Positions 37,901-46,450 of a stretch of 64,000 bases of DNA are shown here, piece after piece. How positions within the stretch are numbered: position 1 is the stretch's first letter; each line of letters starts with the position of its first letter. A program made the translations under genes and the position numbers. Location of the stretch: NCBI GenBank assembly GCA_001465115.1, contig CP013614.1, forward strand, positions 3,596,001-3,660,000, read 5' to 3'. A model generated the notes under the pieces. It had not been told where the DNA came from, did no database searches, and worked only from the letters and a program-made list of their open reading frames with translations. The stretch is from Enterococcus silesiacus (GTDB lineage Bacteria; Bacillota; Bacilli; Lactobacillales; Enterococcaceae).

Positions 37901-40900
37901 AAAAATGGGCGAAACCACGCCAGAGGTAGTATTTGAAAACCAACGTCAAAAAGGTGGACTCCAAGTCATCAAACAAGATGATACAAAAAAACGATTAGCA
38001 GGGGCGAAATATATCGTAAAAAATGCCTCAGGAACCCAAGTAGGAAGTGGTCAAACCAACGCCAACGGCGTGTATACTCTATGGAATTTACCAACTGGAA
38101 AATACACAGTGAGTGAAACATCGGCACCTACAGGGCATGTAGCGACCCCGGTAGAAGGAAACAATCGAGCAGTAGAAGTTGTGAGAAACCAAACAGCGAC
38201 CCTAACCTTTACCAATAATCGTCAAGGACGAATAAAGATCAAGAAAATTGATAAAGAAAGTAAAGCAGTCTTGTCAGGCGCAGAATATTGTGTGAGCGAT
38301 AGTCAAGGTAAGCCAGTAATCGCGAGTATCAAAACGGGAGCTAACGGAACAGTGACAACGGGGTACTTACCGGCAGGAAACTATCAGGTACAAGAGAGTG
38401 CGGCCCCGACAAATTATGATCTAGCGACACCCTCAAGTGTTGAAGTGACCGTAAAAATGGGCGAAACCACGCCTGAGGTAGTATTTGAAAACCAACGTCA
38501 AAAAGGTGGACTCCAAGTCATCAAACAAGATGATACAAAAAAACGATTAGCAGGTGCGAAATATATCGTAAAAAATGCCTCAGGAACCCAAGTAGGAAGT
38601 GGTCAAACCAACGCCAACGGCGTGTATACTCTAGGGAATTTACCAACCGGAAAATATACAGTGAGTGAAACAGCGGCCCCTACAGGGCATGTAGCGGCAC
38701 CAGTAGAAGGAAACAATCGCTCTATCAACATAGTCAAGGGTCAAACAGCAACCCTAACTTTTACCAATAATCGTCAAGGACGAATAAAGATCAAGAAAAT
38801 CGATAAAGAGAGTAAAGCGGTCTTGTCAGGGGCAGAGTATCGCGTGAGCGATAGTCAAGGCAAACCAGTAATAGCGAGTATCAAAACGGGAGCTAACGGA
38901 ACAGTGACGACGGGGTACTTACCGGCAGGGAACTATCAGGTACAAGAGAGCGCGGCCCCGACAAACTATGATCTAGCAACGCCCTCAAGTATTGAAGTGA
39001 CCGTAAAAATGGGCGAAACCACTCCTGAGGTAGTATTTGAAAACCAACGTCAAAAAGGTGGACTCCAAGTCATCAAACAAGATGATACAAAAAAACGATT
39101 AGCAGGTGCGAAATATATCGTAAAAAATGCCTCAGGAACCCAAGTAGGAAGTGGACAAACCAACGCCAATGGTGTGTATACTCTAGGGAATTTACCAACT
39201 GGAAAATACACAGTCAGTGAAACAGCGGCCCCTACAGGGCATGTAGCGGCACCAGTAGAAGGAAACAATCGAGCAGTAGAAGTTGTGAGAAACCAAACAG
39301 CGACGCTAACCTTTACGAATAATCGCCAAGGGCGAATAAAGATCAAGAAAATTGATAAAGAAAGTAAAGCGGTCTTGTCAGGAGCAGAGTATCGCGTGAG
39401 CGATAGTCAAGGCAAACCAGTAATCGCGAGTATCAAAACGGGAGCTAACGGAACAGTGACAACGGGGTACTTACCGGCAGGAAACTATCAGGTACAAGAG
39501 AGTGCGGCCCCGACAAACTATGATCTAGCAACGCCCTCAAGTATTGAAGTGACCGTAAAAATGGGCGAAACCACGCCTGAGGTAGTATTTGAAAACCAAC
39601 GTCAAAAAGGTGGACTCCAAGTCATCAAACAAGATGATACAAAAAAACGATTAGCAGGTGCGAAATATATCGTAAAAAATGCCTCAGGAACCCAAGTAGG
39701 AAGTGGTCAAACCAACGCCAACGGCGTGTATACTCTAGGGAATTTACCAACCGGAAAATATACAGTGAGTGAAACAGCGGCACCTACAGGGCATGTAGCG
39801 GCACCAGTAGAAGGAAACAATCGCTCTATCAACATAGTCAAGGGTCAAACAGCAACCCTAACTTTTACCAATAATCGTCAAGGACGAATAAAGATCAAGA
39901 AAATTGATAAAGAAAGTAAAGCGGTCTTGTCAGGGGCAGAATATCGCGTGAATGATAGTCAAGGCAAGCCAATAATCGCAAGTATCAAAACGGGAGCCGA
40001 CGGAACAGTCACAACTGGGTACTTACCGGCAGGAAACTATCAGGTACAAGAAAGTGCAGCCCCGACAAATTATGATCTAGCGACACCGTCAAGTGTTGAA
40101 GTGACCGTAAAAATGGGCGAAACAACGCCCGAAGTAGTCTTTGAGAATCAACGCCAAAAAGGTAGTCTCCAAATCATCAAACAGGATGATACGAAAAAAC
40201 GATTAACAGGGGCAAAATATATCGTAAAAAATGCCTCAGGAACCCAAGTAGGAAGCGGACAAACCAACGCCAATGGCGTGTATACGCTAGGAAATTTACC
40301 AACAGGGAAATACACGGTAACAGAAACGGCTGCACCTGCGGGGCACGTAGCGGCACCAGTAGAAGGAAATAATCGAGCAGTAGAAGTTATGAGAAATCAA
40401 ACAGCGACGCTAACCTTTACGAATAATCGCCAAGGGCGAATAAAGATCAAGAAAATTGATAAAGAAAGTAAAGCAGTCTTGTCAGGCGCAGAATATAGAG
40501 TGAACGACAGTCAAGGCAAACCAATAATCGCAAGTATTAAAACAGGAGCCGATGGAACAGTGACAACTGGGTATTTACCCGCAGGAAAATATCAGGTACA
40601 AGAAAGCGCAGCACCAACAAACTATGATCTAGCGACACCGTCAAGTGTTGAAGTGACCGTAAAAATGGGCGAAACAACGCCCGAAGTAGTCTTTGAGAAT
40701 CAACGCCAAAAAGGTAGTCTCCAAATCATCAAACAAGATGATACGAAAAAACGATTAACAGGGGCAAAATATATCGTAAAAAATGCCTCAGGAACCCAAG
40801 TTGGAAGTGGCAAGACTAACGCAAATGGTGTGTACACGCTGGCGAATTTACCGACAGGTAAATATACGGTAACGGAAACAGCAGCGCCAACAGGTCATGA

Positions 40901-42035
40901 AATAAATCCAGTAGAAGGAAACAATCGCTCTATCGACATAATCAAAGGCCAAACAGCAACCCTAACTTTCACAAACAACCGTCAAGGATTAATTTTGATC
41001 AAGAAATTCGATAAAGAAAGCAGGGCAGTGCTGGCTGGAGCAGAATTTAGGGTATTAAATAATGCTGGTAAAGAAGTTGCTTCAAAGCTAAAAACTGGAA
41101 ATGATGGACGAATCACCACCGGTTTCTTAACTACAGGGGAATATACAGTTGAAGAAACAGCAGCCCCGACAAATTATGAGCTAGCAGTTCCGAAGAGCAA
41201 GAAAGTTATAGTGAAACCTTGGGAAACGACACCCGTAGAATTTGAAAACCAACGCCAAAAAGGTGGTCTAGAAATCATAAAAGTCGATGAAGAAAGAAAA
41301 GATAGAAAACTAGCTGGAGCTATTTTTGATATCGCAAGTGATGACAAAGGACAAAATATTCTATATAGAAATCAAAAAACGGATGCGTCTGGAAAAATAA
41401 CTATTCCAGGTATTGCAACGGGTCTGTACTATGTCAGAGAAACAGCTCCCCCAGCTGGCTATCAGATAATAAAAAAAGGTTGGATACCAGTAACTGTGGT
41501 TCGCGGAAAGACAACAATATATCAAGTTGAGAACAGACCTATTAGGCTTCATTTACGTCAAGTCGTATTAAATGAAAATCATGCTTTGGTTGTTCCTAGT
41601 ACAGGCTATTTCAAACTGGAGCAAATCACAGGTTCTGGCAATACAATAAATACGTATCAATTGGTTACTGGTTCAACGTTGAAGAATAAACCAACAGAGA
41701 TTACAAAAGAACTTTTTACAACAGTAAGTATTTCTATTGGAATAGATACACTTCAGATTACTGATTTGATCCCTGAGTATTATATGTATCAAGGAGCCAT
41801 TGCAACAGTAAATGATACTAATCTTGGAGAAAAGCATTCTTTTGATAATACTTCTGAAATAGTAAAAAATGATTCTATTGTAGTAGATTATAGTAAATCG
41901 AGTGAATATTGGGTAACTGTTTTTGTCGAACCAAAAATGGGAACAACTTCTAATGGTGAGAAAGAGAAAGAACCTCGACCATATAGTTGGGACTATAAAA
42001 CCAATGAACTAGGGCGTTTGACTCAAGTTAAGTAG
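34980..42035 (+). CDS. Giant 2351-residue surface protein with tandem CnaB (SpaA) repeats
   Basis: A secreted protein with a signal peptide (residues 1-34, ending NIKA). Residues 35-340 are an unassigned, possibly ligand-binding region; 345-800 hold three fimbrial D2/DUF11-type isopeptide domains (KKQVSDSDEI, TDKLPDGIEL, LTDKLPVGVTL, IEDKLPAGITA). Residues 808-2094 are seven near-identical 184-residue units, each of two SpaA/CnaB domains with conserved Lys (KQDDTKK, KKIDKES) and Glu (SETAAPTG, QESAAPTN) for isopeptide bonds. A final diverged CnaB domain and a 150-residue C-terminal region follow. No LPXTG, membrane helix or WxL motif is present, so the attachment route is unclear. Confidence 0.9.
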   Translation: MNNKWVKIIAVVGFLLGSLGMVLFLKNISNIKAEEQDTTINGQIETSGDRNEEASKFIDETESNTEQFTEEEKNFFSDLRKDNSMYGQSFAIGGMLSPPGARVVSGSLGDYNTWIPSDYNMSIKVTANTKVEGWGGVIATEAPNQKVMQVPANKQGELGLWYKNIGMYNGESIDIKVTFDSYILKLGKGSKPYGVLRFFEKEMTQDIFGIYDIRETFSFYKSGTLTPISVKGALTFGDIDYAEELVFPNFDTSNWQKTYIHQQNQLGYGMTEKDLRFVGKGKDAQKENTPQAFATGIFQGSSVVIKYEDKYRDVVTKWPTGNGGQGYTFILMMTNARPFKAPVIKKQVSDSDEIKKITNTLASKEEGFTYTFETRIPNERKEWWYNSLQITDKLPDGIELNGSIAVKDNVSNENLTSQFTSSIDANNNLTVKAINTKQASFYDRVLEVTVPVKLNAKVNLNSYPVIDGLAQITNKATVTTQTFDNVRRNEVSNTVTTKVPFDPPKPTIQKKVKNVTTGETLYQKSTKVKFDDVIEYEIVLKNESTNVNMSSLRNAVLTDKLPVGVTLKSWSINGEAKPNSAWVENKLTNYNYAAGKNHERNQTYVVKIQAIVGQANDGTVRRNEASVNGANLNGAIPTSIADVVVLKPNLKINKVVNKASVVNGEEFEYTITMENITRDAVLYSSMIIEDKLPAGITAKAGTTTYSLNSGASKKVSDTLIWNTLRTVLNTKELPDSASKSPITSQSKGKLVISFTAVADATTVGKPSLVNTAIGSGKYDLNKENLVDKGKPYDSLKATAALSVTQATGGLQIIKQDDTKKRLTGAKYIVKNASGTQVGSGQTNANGVYTLGNLPTGKYTVSETAAPTGHVATPVEGNNRAVEVVRNQTATLTFTNNRQGRIKIKKIDKESKAVLSGAEYRVSDSQGKPVIASLKTGADGTVTTGYLPAGNYQVQESAAPTNYDLATPSSVEVTVKMGETTPEVVFENQRQKGGLQVIKQDDTKKRLAGAKYIVKNASGTQVGSGQTNANGVYTLWNLPTGKYTVSETSAPTGHVATPVEGNNRAVEVVRNQTATLTFTNNRQGRIKIKKIDKESKAVLSGAEYCVSDSQGKPVIASIKTGANGTVTTGYLPAGNYQVQESAAPTNYDLATPSSVEVTVKMGETTPEVVFENQRQKGGLQVIKQDDTKKRLAGAKYIVKNASGTQVGSGQTNANGVYTLGNLPTGKYTVSETAAPTGHVAAPVEGNNRSINIVKGQTATLTFTNNRQGRIKIKKIDKESKAVLSGAEYRVSDSQGKPVIASIKTGANGTVTTGYLPAGNYQVQESAAPTNYDLATPSSIEVTVKMGETTPEVVFENQRQKGGLQVIKQDDTKKRLAGAKYIVKNASGTQVGSGQTNANGVYTLGNLPTGKYTVSETAAPTGHVAAPVEGNNRAVEVVRNQTATLTFTNNRQGRIKIKKIDKESKAVLSGAEYRVSDSQGKPVIASIKTGANGTVTTGYLPAGNYQVQESAAPTNYDLATPSSIEVTVKMGETTPEVVFENQRQKGGLQVIKQDDTKKRLAGAKYIVKNASGTQVGSGQTNANGVYTLGNLPTGKYTVSETAAPTGHVAAPVEGNNRSINIVKGQTATLTFTNNRQGRIKIKKIDKESKAVLSGAEYRVNDSQGKPIIASIKTGADGTVTTGYLPAGNYQVQESAAPTNYDLATPSSVEVTVKMGETTPEVVFENQRQKGSLQIIKQDDTKKRLTGAKYIVKNASGTQVGSGQTNANGVYTLGNLPTGKYTVTETAAPAGHVAAPVEGNNRAVEVMRNQTATLTFTNNRQGRIKIKKIDKESKAVLSGAEYRVNDSQGKPIIASIKTGADGTVTTGYLPAGKYQVQESAAPTNYDLATPSSVEVTVKMGETTPEVVFENQRQKGSLQIIKQDDTKKRLTGAKYIVKNASGTQVGSGKTNANGVYTLANLPTGKYTVTETAAPTGHEINPVEGNNRSIDIIKGQTATLTFTNNRQGLILIKKFDKESRAVLAGAEFRVLNNAGKEVASKLKTGNDGRITTGFLTTGEYTVEETAAPTNYELAVPKSKKVIVKPWETTPVEFENQRQKGGLEIIKVDEERKDRKLAGAIFDIASDDKGQNILYRNQKTDASGKITIPGIATGLYYVRETAPPAGYQIIKKGWIPVTVVRGKTTIYQVENRPIRLHLRQVVLNENHALVVPSTGYFKLEQITGSGNTINTYQLVTGSTLKNKPTEITKELFTTVSISIGIDTLQITDLIPEYYMYQGAIATVNDTNLGEKHSFDNTSEIVKNDSIVVDYSKSSEYWVTVFVEPKMGTTSNGEKEKEPRPYSWDYKTNELGRLTQVK
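37401..41261 (+). repeat. Seven tandem 552-bp repeats inside the giant surface gene
   Basis: Units begin at 37401, 37953, 38505, 39057, 39609, 40161 and 40713; the first six are exactly 552 bp and the last is 549 bp and more diverged. They keep the reading frame. Short alternative blocks (RAVEVVRNQ or RSINIVKGQ) alternate between units, a mosaic typical of recombination or gene conversion. Unit 2 carries two private changes (LWNLPTG, GAEYCVSD). Confidence 0.95.
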
Positions 42036-42047
42036 GAGGAAACTTAA

Positions 42048-42614
42048 ATGAAAAAGAAACTAATTGGATTGGCAATTCTTGGGTGTTGTCTATCGCTAGC
42101 TGGATGTAGCTCAAAAACTGAGGATGAATCAAAAGAAAAAAAAACGAATCAGGAAAATGTAGGAAAGAAAGAAGTATCTGAAAATAATTATGCGTCAGCG
42201 GATAATTCATTTGCTGTAAACAATGAAAATTTTATCACGCCGGACTTTGAAGCAAAGCTGACAGGATCAACTGTTGTTCATGGAGATGATAGTGCAACGT
42301 ACCTTGTAGTTTTTTATACCTTTACTAATAAAACGAATGTCTTTAAAACAGGACAAGAAGTGTTTGAAAAGTATTTGTTAGCTAATCAGGCATCAAATAA
42401 AGACGAGATGGAAACGTTATTTATAGATCATCCTGAAATTAGTGAACAGGTTAAAAAGCTTTCGGATGAATCTACAAAAGAGCAAGAACAAGGGCAAGCA
42501 ATTCCGATGGCTACAGTCTATAAAACAGTTTCAGATAAAGACTTAAGGTTAGATTTTTTAGATGCCGAAGGATCAACGATAGTATCGAAAAATTATTTGA
42601 TCAAATTGGATTAG
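42048..42614 (+). CDS. Lipoprotein with DUF5067-like domain, end of matrix operon
   Basis: A 188-residue lipoprotein with lipobox SLAGC at residue 20 and a low-complexity Lys/Glu/Asn linker (21-60). The folded part (65-188) includes FEAKLTGSTVVHG, YLVVFYTFTNKTN and a C-terminal strand pair, the immunoglobulin-like DUF5067 pattern. It starts 12 bases after the giant gene behind AGGAGG and is followed by a terminator, so it closes the operon. The role is unknown; it may help assemble or retain the fibres. Confidence 0.8.
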   Translation: MKKKLIGLAILGCCLSLAGCSSKTEDESKEKKTNQENVGKKEVSENNYASADNSFAVNNENFITPDFEAKLTGSTVVHGDDSATYLVVFYTFTNKTNVFKTGQEVFEKYLLANQASNKDEMETLFIDHPEISEQVKKLSDESTKEQEQGQAIPMATVYKTVSDKDLRLDFLDAEGSTIVSKNYLIKLD

Positions 42615-42675
42615 TTGTAGTGATCAATAAAGGAACTACAACGCCACTTATAATTTAAGCAATAGAATAAAAACG

Positions 42676-42736
42676 AAAGACCTATCACTAAATTCTGTCA
42701 TTAAATATGAGGAGAACTTAGTGGTAGGTCTTTTAT
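42676..42736. terminator. Terminator of the matrix operon
   Basis: AAAGACCTATCACTAA pairs with TTAGTGGTAGGTCTTT (one mismatch), flanked by T residues on the plus strand and by TTTCG on the minus strand. Confidence 0.8.
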
Positions 42737-42797
42737 TGACTGATTTTCTTACTTAGAAGAATTATTTAGTATCTAGAAAATATCAGTATTATTCAGT

Positions 42798-43949
42798 TTA
42801 AAATGTCATTTTCTCGATTCGATCAAATGCTTCTTTTAATGTATTTATATCTTGAGTTGCTGCTAAACGCACATAGTTATCACCAGTTGTTTCACCAAAA
42901 GCTTTTCCTGGAATCATTAATACATTCGTTTCTTTTAAGACTTTTTCAACAAAAGGGACAGAGGTTAGACCAGTTTTTGAAATGTTGATGAAAGCGTAGA
43001 TACTACCTTTAACTGGAAGTAAGGAGAGAAACGGAATAGCTGTGATGCGCTTTTCCAAGTATTCCAAGCGTTCTTTAAAAATCGTTACAACTGTTGGAGT
43101 TAGCGTTTCAGCGTGATGTAATGCGTAAATACCAGCTTGTTGAGAAGGGCTAGGTGCAGAATAGGTAATACTCTCATTGATCAATTTTGCGGCATCATTG
43201 ATATAGTCTGGTGCAACCATATAGCCGATACGCCAGCCAGTCATCGCAAAAGCTTTTGAGAAACTGCTGAATGTGATTGTATTGTCAGGTGCAAATGTTG
43301 CCATTGGAACAAAGTCATCATAGAAACAAAAAGCCTCATACACTTCATCAGAAAGAATATAAAAGTCATGTTCAATCGCTAAATCAGCAATTGCTTTAAA
43401 CGTTTCATGAGAAAAAACAGCGCCAGTTGGATTATTTGGTGAGTTGATAATAATCGCTTTGGTTTTATCTGTAATCGCTGCTTTCAACACATCTATATTG
43501 ATCTGAAAACCATCTTCTTCATAGGTTGGGATAAACACTGGTTTGCCGCCAGCAAAAATCACTTGGTCTTTATACGGAGAAAAATAAGGTTCATGAATAA
43601 TGACTTCATCTTCTGGATCTAATAACACTTGTAATGTTAAATACATACCGTGTAAAGCTCCGACCGTAGCACGCACTTGGCTTGCATCAAAGGCTAGACC
43701 GTATTGTTTTTGATAAAATGTAACGACAGTATCGATAAATTCCTGGCTGCCACCAGAAGCAGTGTATTTTGTATGACCGTTTTTTACATCTGTAAAGGCA
43801 GCATCAATAATTCGTTCGTCTGTAATCAAATCTGGATCACCTATCGATAAATCCAATAAATCTGGTACTTGTTTTGCTAATGTAGCAATATCCATTAAAA
43901 TGTTTTCAGCAGGCTGCTGATGTTTTTTTGCAATGTTTGAACGATCCAT
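42798..43949 (-). CDS. PLP-dependent aminotransferase, class I/II
   Basis: A 383-residue fold-type I aminotransferase. Family motifs are INSPNNPTGAVFS, LSDEVYEAF and the PLP-lysine region SFSKAFAMTGWRIGYM, with Arg for the substrate carboxylate in NYVRLAAT. It resembles the aspartate/aromatic and PatA (N-acetyl-diaminopimelate) groups; the substrate cannot be fixed. It is transcribed alone on the minus strand and downstream of the glutamine-transport genes. Confidence 0.88.
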   Translation of the reverse strand: MDRSNIAKKHQQPAENILMDIATLAKQVPDLLDLSIGDPDLITDERIIDAAFTDVKNGHTKYTASGGSQEFIDTVVTFYQKQYGLAFDASQVRATVGALHGMYLTLQVLLDPEDEVIIHEPYFSPYKDQVIFAGGKPVFIPTYEEDGFQINIDVLKAAITDKTKAIIINSPNNPTGAVFSHETFKAIADLAIEHDFYILSDEVYEAFCFYDDFVPMATFAPDNTITFSSFSKAFAMTGWRIGYMVAPDYINDAAKLINESITYSAPSPSQQAGIYALHHAETLTPTVVTIFKERLEYLEKRITAIPFLSLLPVKGSIYAFINISKTGLTSVPFVEKVLKETNVLMIPGKAFGETTGDNYVRLAATQDINTLKEAFDRIEKMTF

Positions 43950-43999
43950 TTTTTTACCTCCAATAATTTGTTACTATATTCATTCTATACCATTTTTTT

Positions 44000-44041
44000 A
44001 AGAGGGCAAAGCAAGTTTTTTTATCCCTGCTTTGCCCTCTT
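44000..44041. terminator. Hairpin between glnQ-like gene and aminotransferase gene
   Basis: AAGAGGGCAAAGCA pairs perfectly with TGCTTTGCCCTCTT around a 14-base loop. The T tract lies on the plus strand, so for the minus-strand genes it may be only a partial terminator. Confidence 0.55.
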
Positions 44042-44048
44042 AATTTTT

Positions 44049-44771
44049 TTACAAAACTTTTCTCAGAAAATCTTGCGTTCTTGGGTTTTTCGGCTGGCCA
44101 AAAATCTCTTCCGGTGTGCCTTCTTCTTGAATAATACCAGCATCCATGAAGATCACACGATCGGCTACTTCACGGGCAAAGCCCATTTCATGTGTTACAA
44201 CGACCATGGTCATTCCTTCAACTGCTAAAGCTTTCATAACGGCTAAAACTTCACCGACCATTTCTGGATCAAGTGCAGATGTTGGTTCATCGAATAGCAT
44301 CACATCAGGATTCATTGCTAATGCACGCGCAATCGCTACCCGTTGTTGTTGTCCGCCGGATAAGCTTGACGGATAGCTAGTAGCTTTGTCTTGTAAACCA
44401 ACTTGTTCTAACAGAGCCAGTGCCTTTTCTTTTGCAGCTTCGGCCGTCTCCTTTTTAACTTTGATTGGACTGATCGTTAAATTATCCAAAACTGTTTTAT
44501 GAGGGAAGAGATTAAAATTTTGGAATACCATCCCCATTTTTTGGCGAAGAGCATCGATGTCTGTATCTTTATCCAATAAATTTTTCCCTTCAAATTCAAT
44601 CACACCGTCTGTTGGCTGTTCTAATAAGTTCAAGCAACGTAGAAAAGTACTTTTCCCACTGCCGGAAGGACCGATGATCACGACCACTTCACCAGCTTTT
44701 ACATCCAAATCAATGCCTTTTAAGACTTCATTTTTCCCGAAGGTTTTGTGTAAGTTTTTTATATTAATCAC
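44049..44771 (-). CDS. glnQ: Polar amino acid ABC transporter ATPase (GlnQ-type)
   Basis: A 240-residue ATPase that powers uptake of glutamine or related polar amino acids. It has Walker [11 protein letters not shown]-loop FQNFNLFPH, signature [15 protein letters not shown], Walker [13 protein letters not shown] and the H-loop VVTHEMGFA. Its start overlaps the end of the fused permease gene by eight bases, so the two are translated together. Confidence 0.94.
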   Translation of the reverse strand: MINIKNLHKTFGKNEVLKGIDLDVKAGEVVVIIGPSGSGKSTFLRCLNLLEQPTDGVIEFEGKNLLDKDTDIDALRQKMGMVFQNFNLFPHKTVLDNLTISPIKVKKETAEAAKEKALALLEQVGLQDKATSYPSSLSGGQQQRVAIARALAMNPDVMLFDEPTSALDPEMVGEVLAVMKALAVEGMTMVVVTHEMGFAREVADRVIFMDAGIIQEEGTPEEIFGQPKNPRTQDFLRKVL

Positions 44772-46227
44772 TTGTGCTCATTCTCCTTTCAGCAACACCT
44801 AATAGGCGAGAAATGGTAAAGGTTAAAACAAAGTAAATCAATGATACCACTAAATATGGTAAGAATGGTTTAAAGCTGGCACCTTGAACATTACCGGCTT
44901 GGAAAATCAATTCTGAAACGCCGATAACGGAAACGACAGAAGATTCTTTGATGACAGTGACAAATTCATTGCCTAACGCAGGTAAGATATTTTTGATTGC
45001 TTGCGGTAAAATGATATACCGCATCGCTTGCGGTTGATTCATACCAAGAGAACGTGCCGCTTCTAATTGCCCTTTGTTGACAGCATTGATTCCTGCACGA
45101 ACGATTTCAGCAACATAGGCACCACTGTTTAAGGCAAGGGCGATACAACCAGCAGCGATTTTCGATAGGTCAAGACCTAACACACCTGTACCGAAATAAA
45201 CGATAAAGATTTGAACTAATAAAGGAGTACCACGAACATATTCAATATAGCAAATCGCAATACCACGTAAAATTTTTGATTTAGATAACTTCATCAAGGC
45301 TAATAAACCACCCAGAATCGCACCAAATAAAACGCCCATAAAGGCTAAGAAAATAGTATAACCAGCACCACTGATGTAGAATTTCCCGTATTTGCCAAGG
45401 AAACTTTCATCATCGGTAAACATTAATTTACCTGCTTCTTTTTTATAACCATCGAGTAAGTTGTTGTCATTGATTGTTTTGATTGAAGCATTTACTTTTT
45501 GTTCTAAAACAGGCGCATTTTTAGGAATCGCAACGGCTGCATCCTTTTGACCTTGTTCAAATGAAACATCTGCAAAAGTTAATTCTTGATCACGATCAAC
45601 ATACGCTTCTGCGACAGGACCTTCTAAAACAGCAGCATCCACTTTTTTATTTTTTAAGTTCATAATGATGTCTGGTACTTTTTGTAAGGAAGTTGGGATC
45701 GAGCCGACAAGCTCTGTTTTCGCCAATTCTTCTTGTGTGGTTTGCTTTTGGACACCAACTTTTACACCATCAAAATCTTTTGTTGATTGGAATTGATCTT
45801 TGTCCGCTTTTCTCACGACCACTTTTTGTTGGACGGTCATGTAAGGCGTGGAAAAATTGACTTCTTGCAGTCGCTCAGGCGTTGGTGCCATGCCTGAAAT
45901 GATTAAATCGATTTTACCTGTTTTCAATGCACCTAATAATGCATCAAAACCCAATTCTTCGATTTTTAATTTAACGCCCATATCATCTGCAATTTTTTGT
46001 GCAATTGAGATGTCAAAACCAACGACTTGGTCTTTGCCATCAACGTCTGCATGAAATTCATATGGTGCGTAATCAGCGGACAAACCAACAATCAGCTCTC
46101 CTCGTTTCATGATGCTGTCGTAAACTGGATCTGGTTCTTCGGCGATTGCTGTAGTTACTGGAATAAAAGTAAGCAGTACTAGCAATATAGGAATGATAAG
46201 TGCTAAGGTTTTTTTACATAATTTCAT
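44764..46227 (-). CDS. glnP: Fused substrate-binding/permease protein of polar amino acid transporter (GlnP-type)
   Basis: A 487-residue fusion: signal peptide (1-30, ending TTAIAEE), a family 3 solute-binding domain (about 35-265; [35 protein letters not shown]) and a permease domain (about 285-487) with the EAA loop [20 protein letters not shown]. The fused layout is typical of lactic acid bacteria and tethers the receptor to the channel. I use ATG 46227 behind AGGAGAAG; the longer frame to 46308 lacks a ribosome site. Confidence 0.93.
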   Translation of the reverse strand: MKLCKKTLALIIPILLVLLTFIPVTTAIAEEPDPVYDSIMKRGELIVGLSADYAPYEFHADVDGKDQVVGFDISIAQKIADDMGVKLKIEELGFDALLGALKTGKIDLIISGMAPTPERLQEVNFSTPYMTVQQKVVVRKADKDQFQSTKDFDGVKVGVQKQTTQEELAKTELVGSIPTSLQKVPDIIMNLKNKKVDAAVLEGPVAEAYVDRDQELTFADVSFEQGQKDAAVAIPKNAPVLEQKVNASIKTINDNNLLDGYKKEAGKLMFTDDESFLGKYGKFYISGAGYTIFLAFMGVLFGAILGGLLALMKLSKSKILRGIAICYIEYVRGTPLLVQIFIVYFGTGVLGLDLSKIAAGCIALALNSGAYVAEIVRAGINAVNKGQLEAARSLGMNQPQAMRYIILPQAIKNILPALGNEFVTVIKESSVVSVIGVSELIFQAGNVQGASFKPFLPYLVVSLIYFVLTFTISRLLGVAERRMSTSD

Positions 46228-46450
46228 TTGTTCTTCTCCTTTATAATAGAATGATAACAGTTCAAGAAACATAACTGCTTGATTTTCAATAAATATTCTA
46301 AAAATCATGAATAAATGTATAAAAATTTATTGTTTTTGGATGTGTTTTATCATATCATAGATTAAGGGAAAGGAAAAGTGAATTTTATCAAAGAATTTAC
46401 GAAAGTTCACTTTTGCATAAAAATTAGTAAAAAATGAAAGGTCGAGAAGA

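Noticed and set aside
39050..39346. 98-codon minus-strand frame within the repeats
   Set aside because: It is a shadow frame created by the repeat composition; no independent evidence supports it.
37401..41261. Regular direct repeats that might be taken for a CRISPR-like or noncoding satellite array
   Set aside because: The repeats are in one open frame, have a 552-bp period and encode CnaB domains; there are no spacers.
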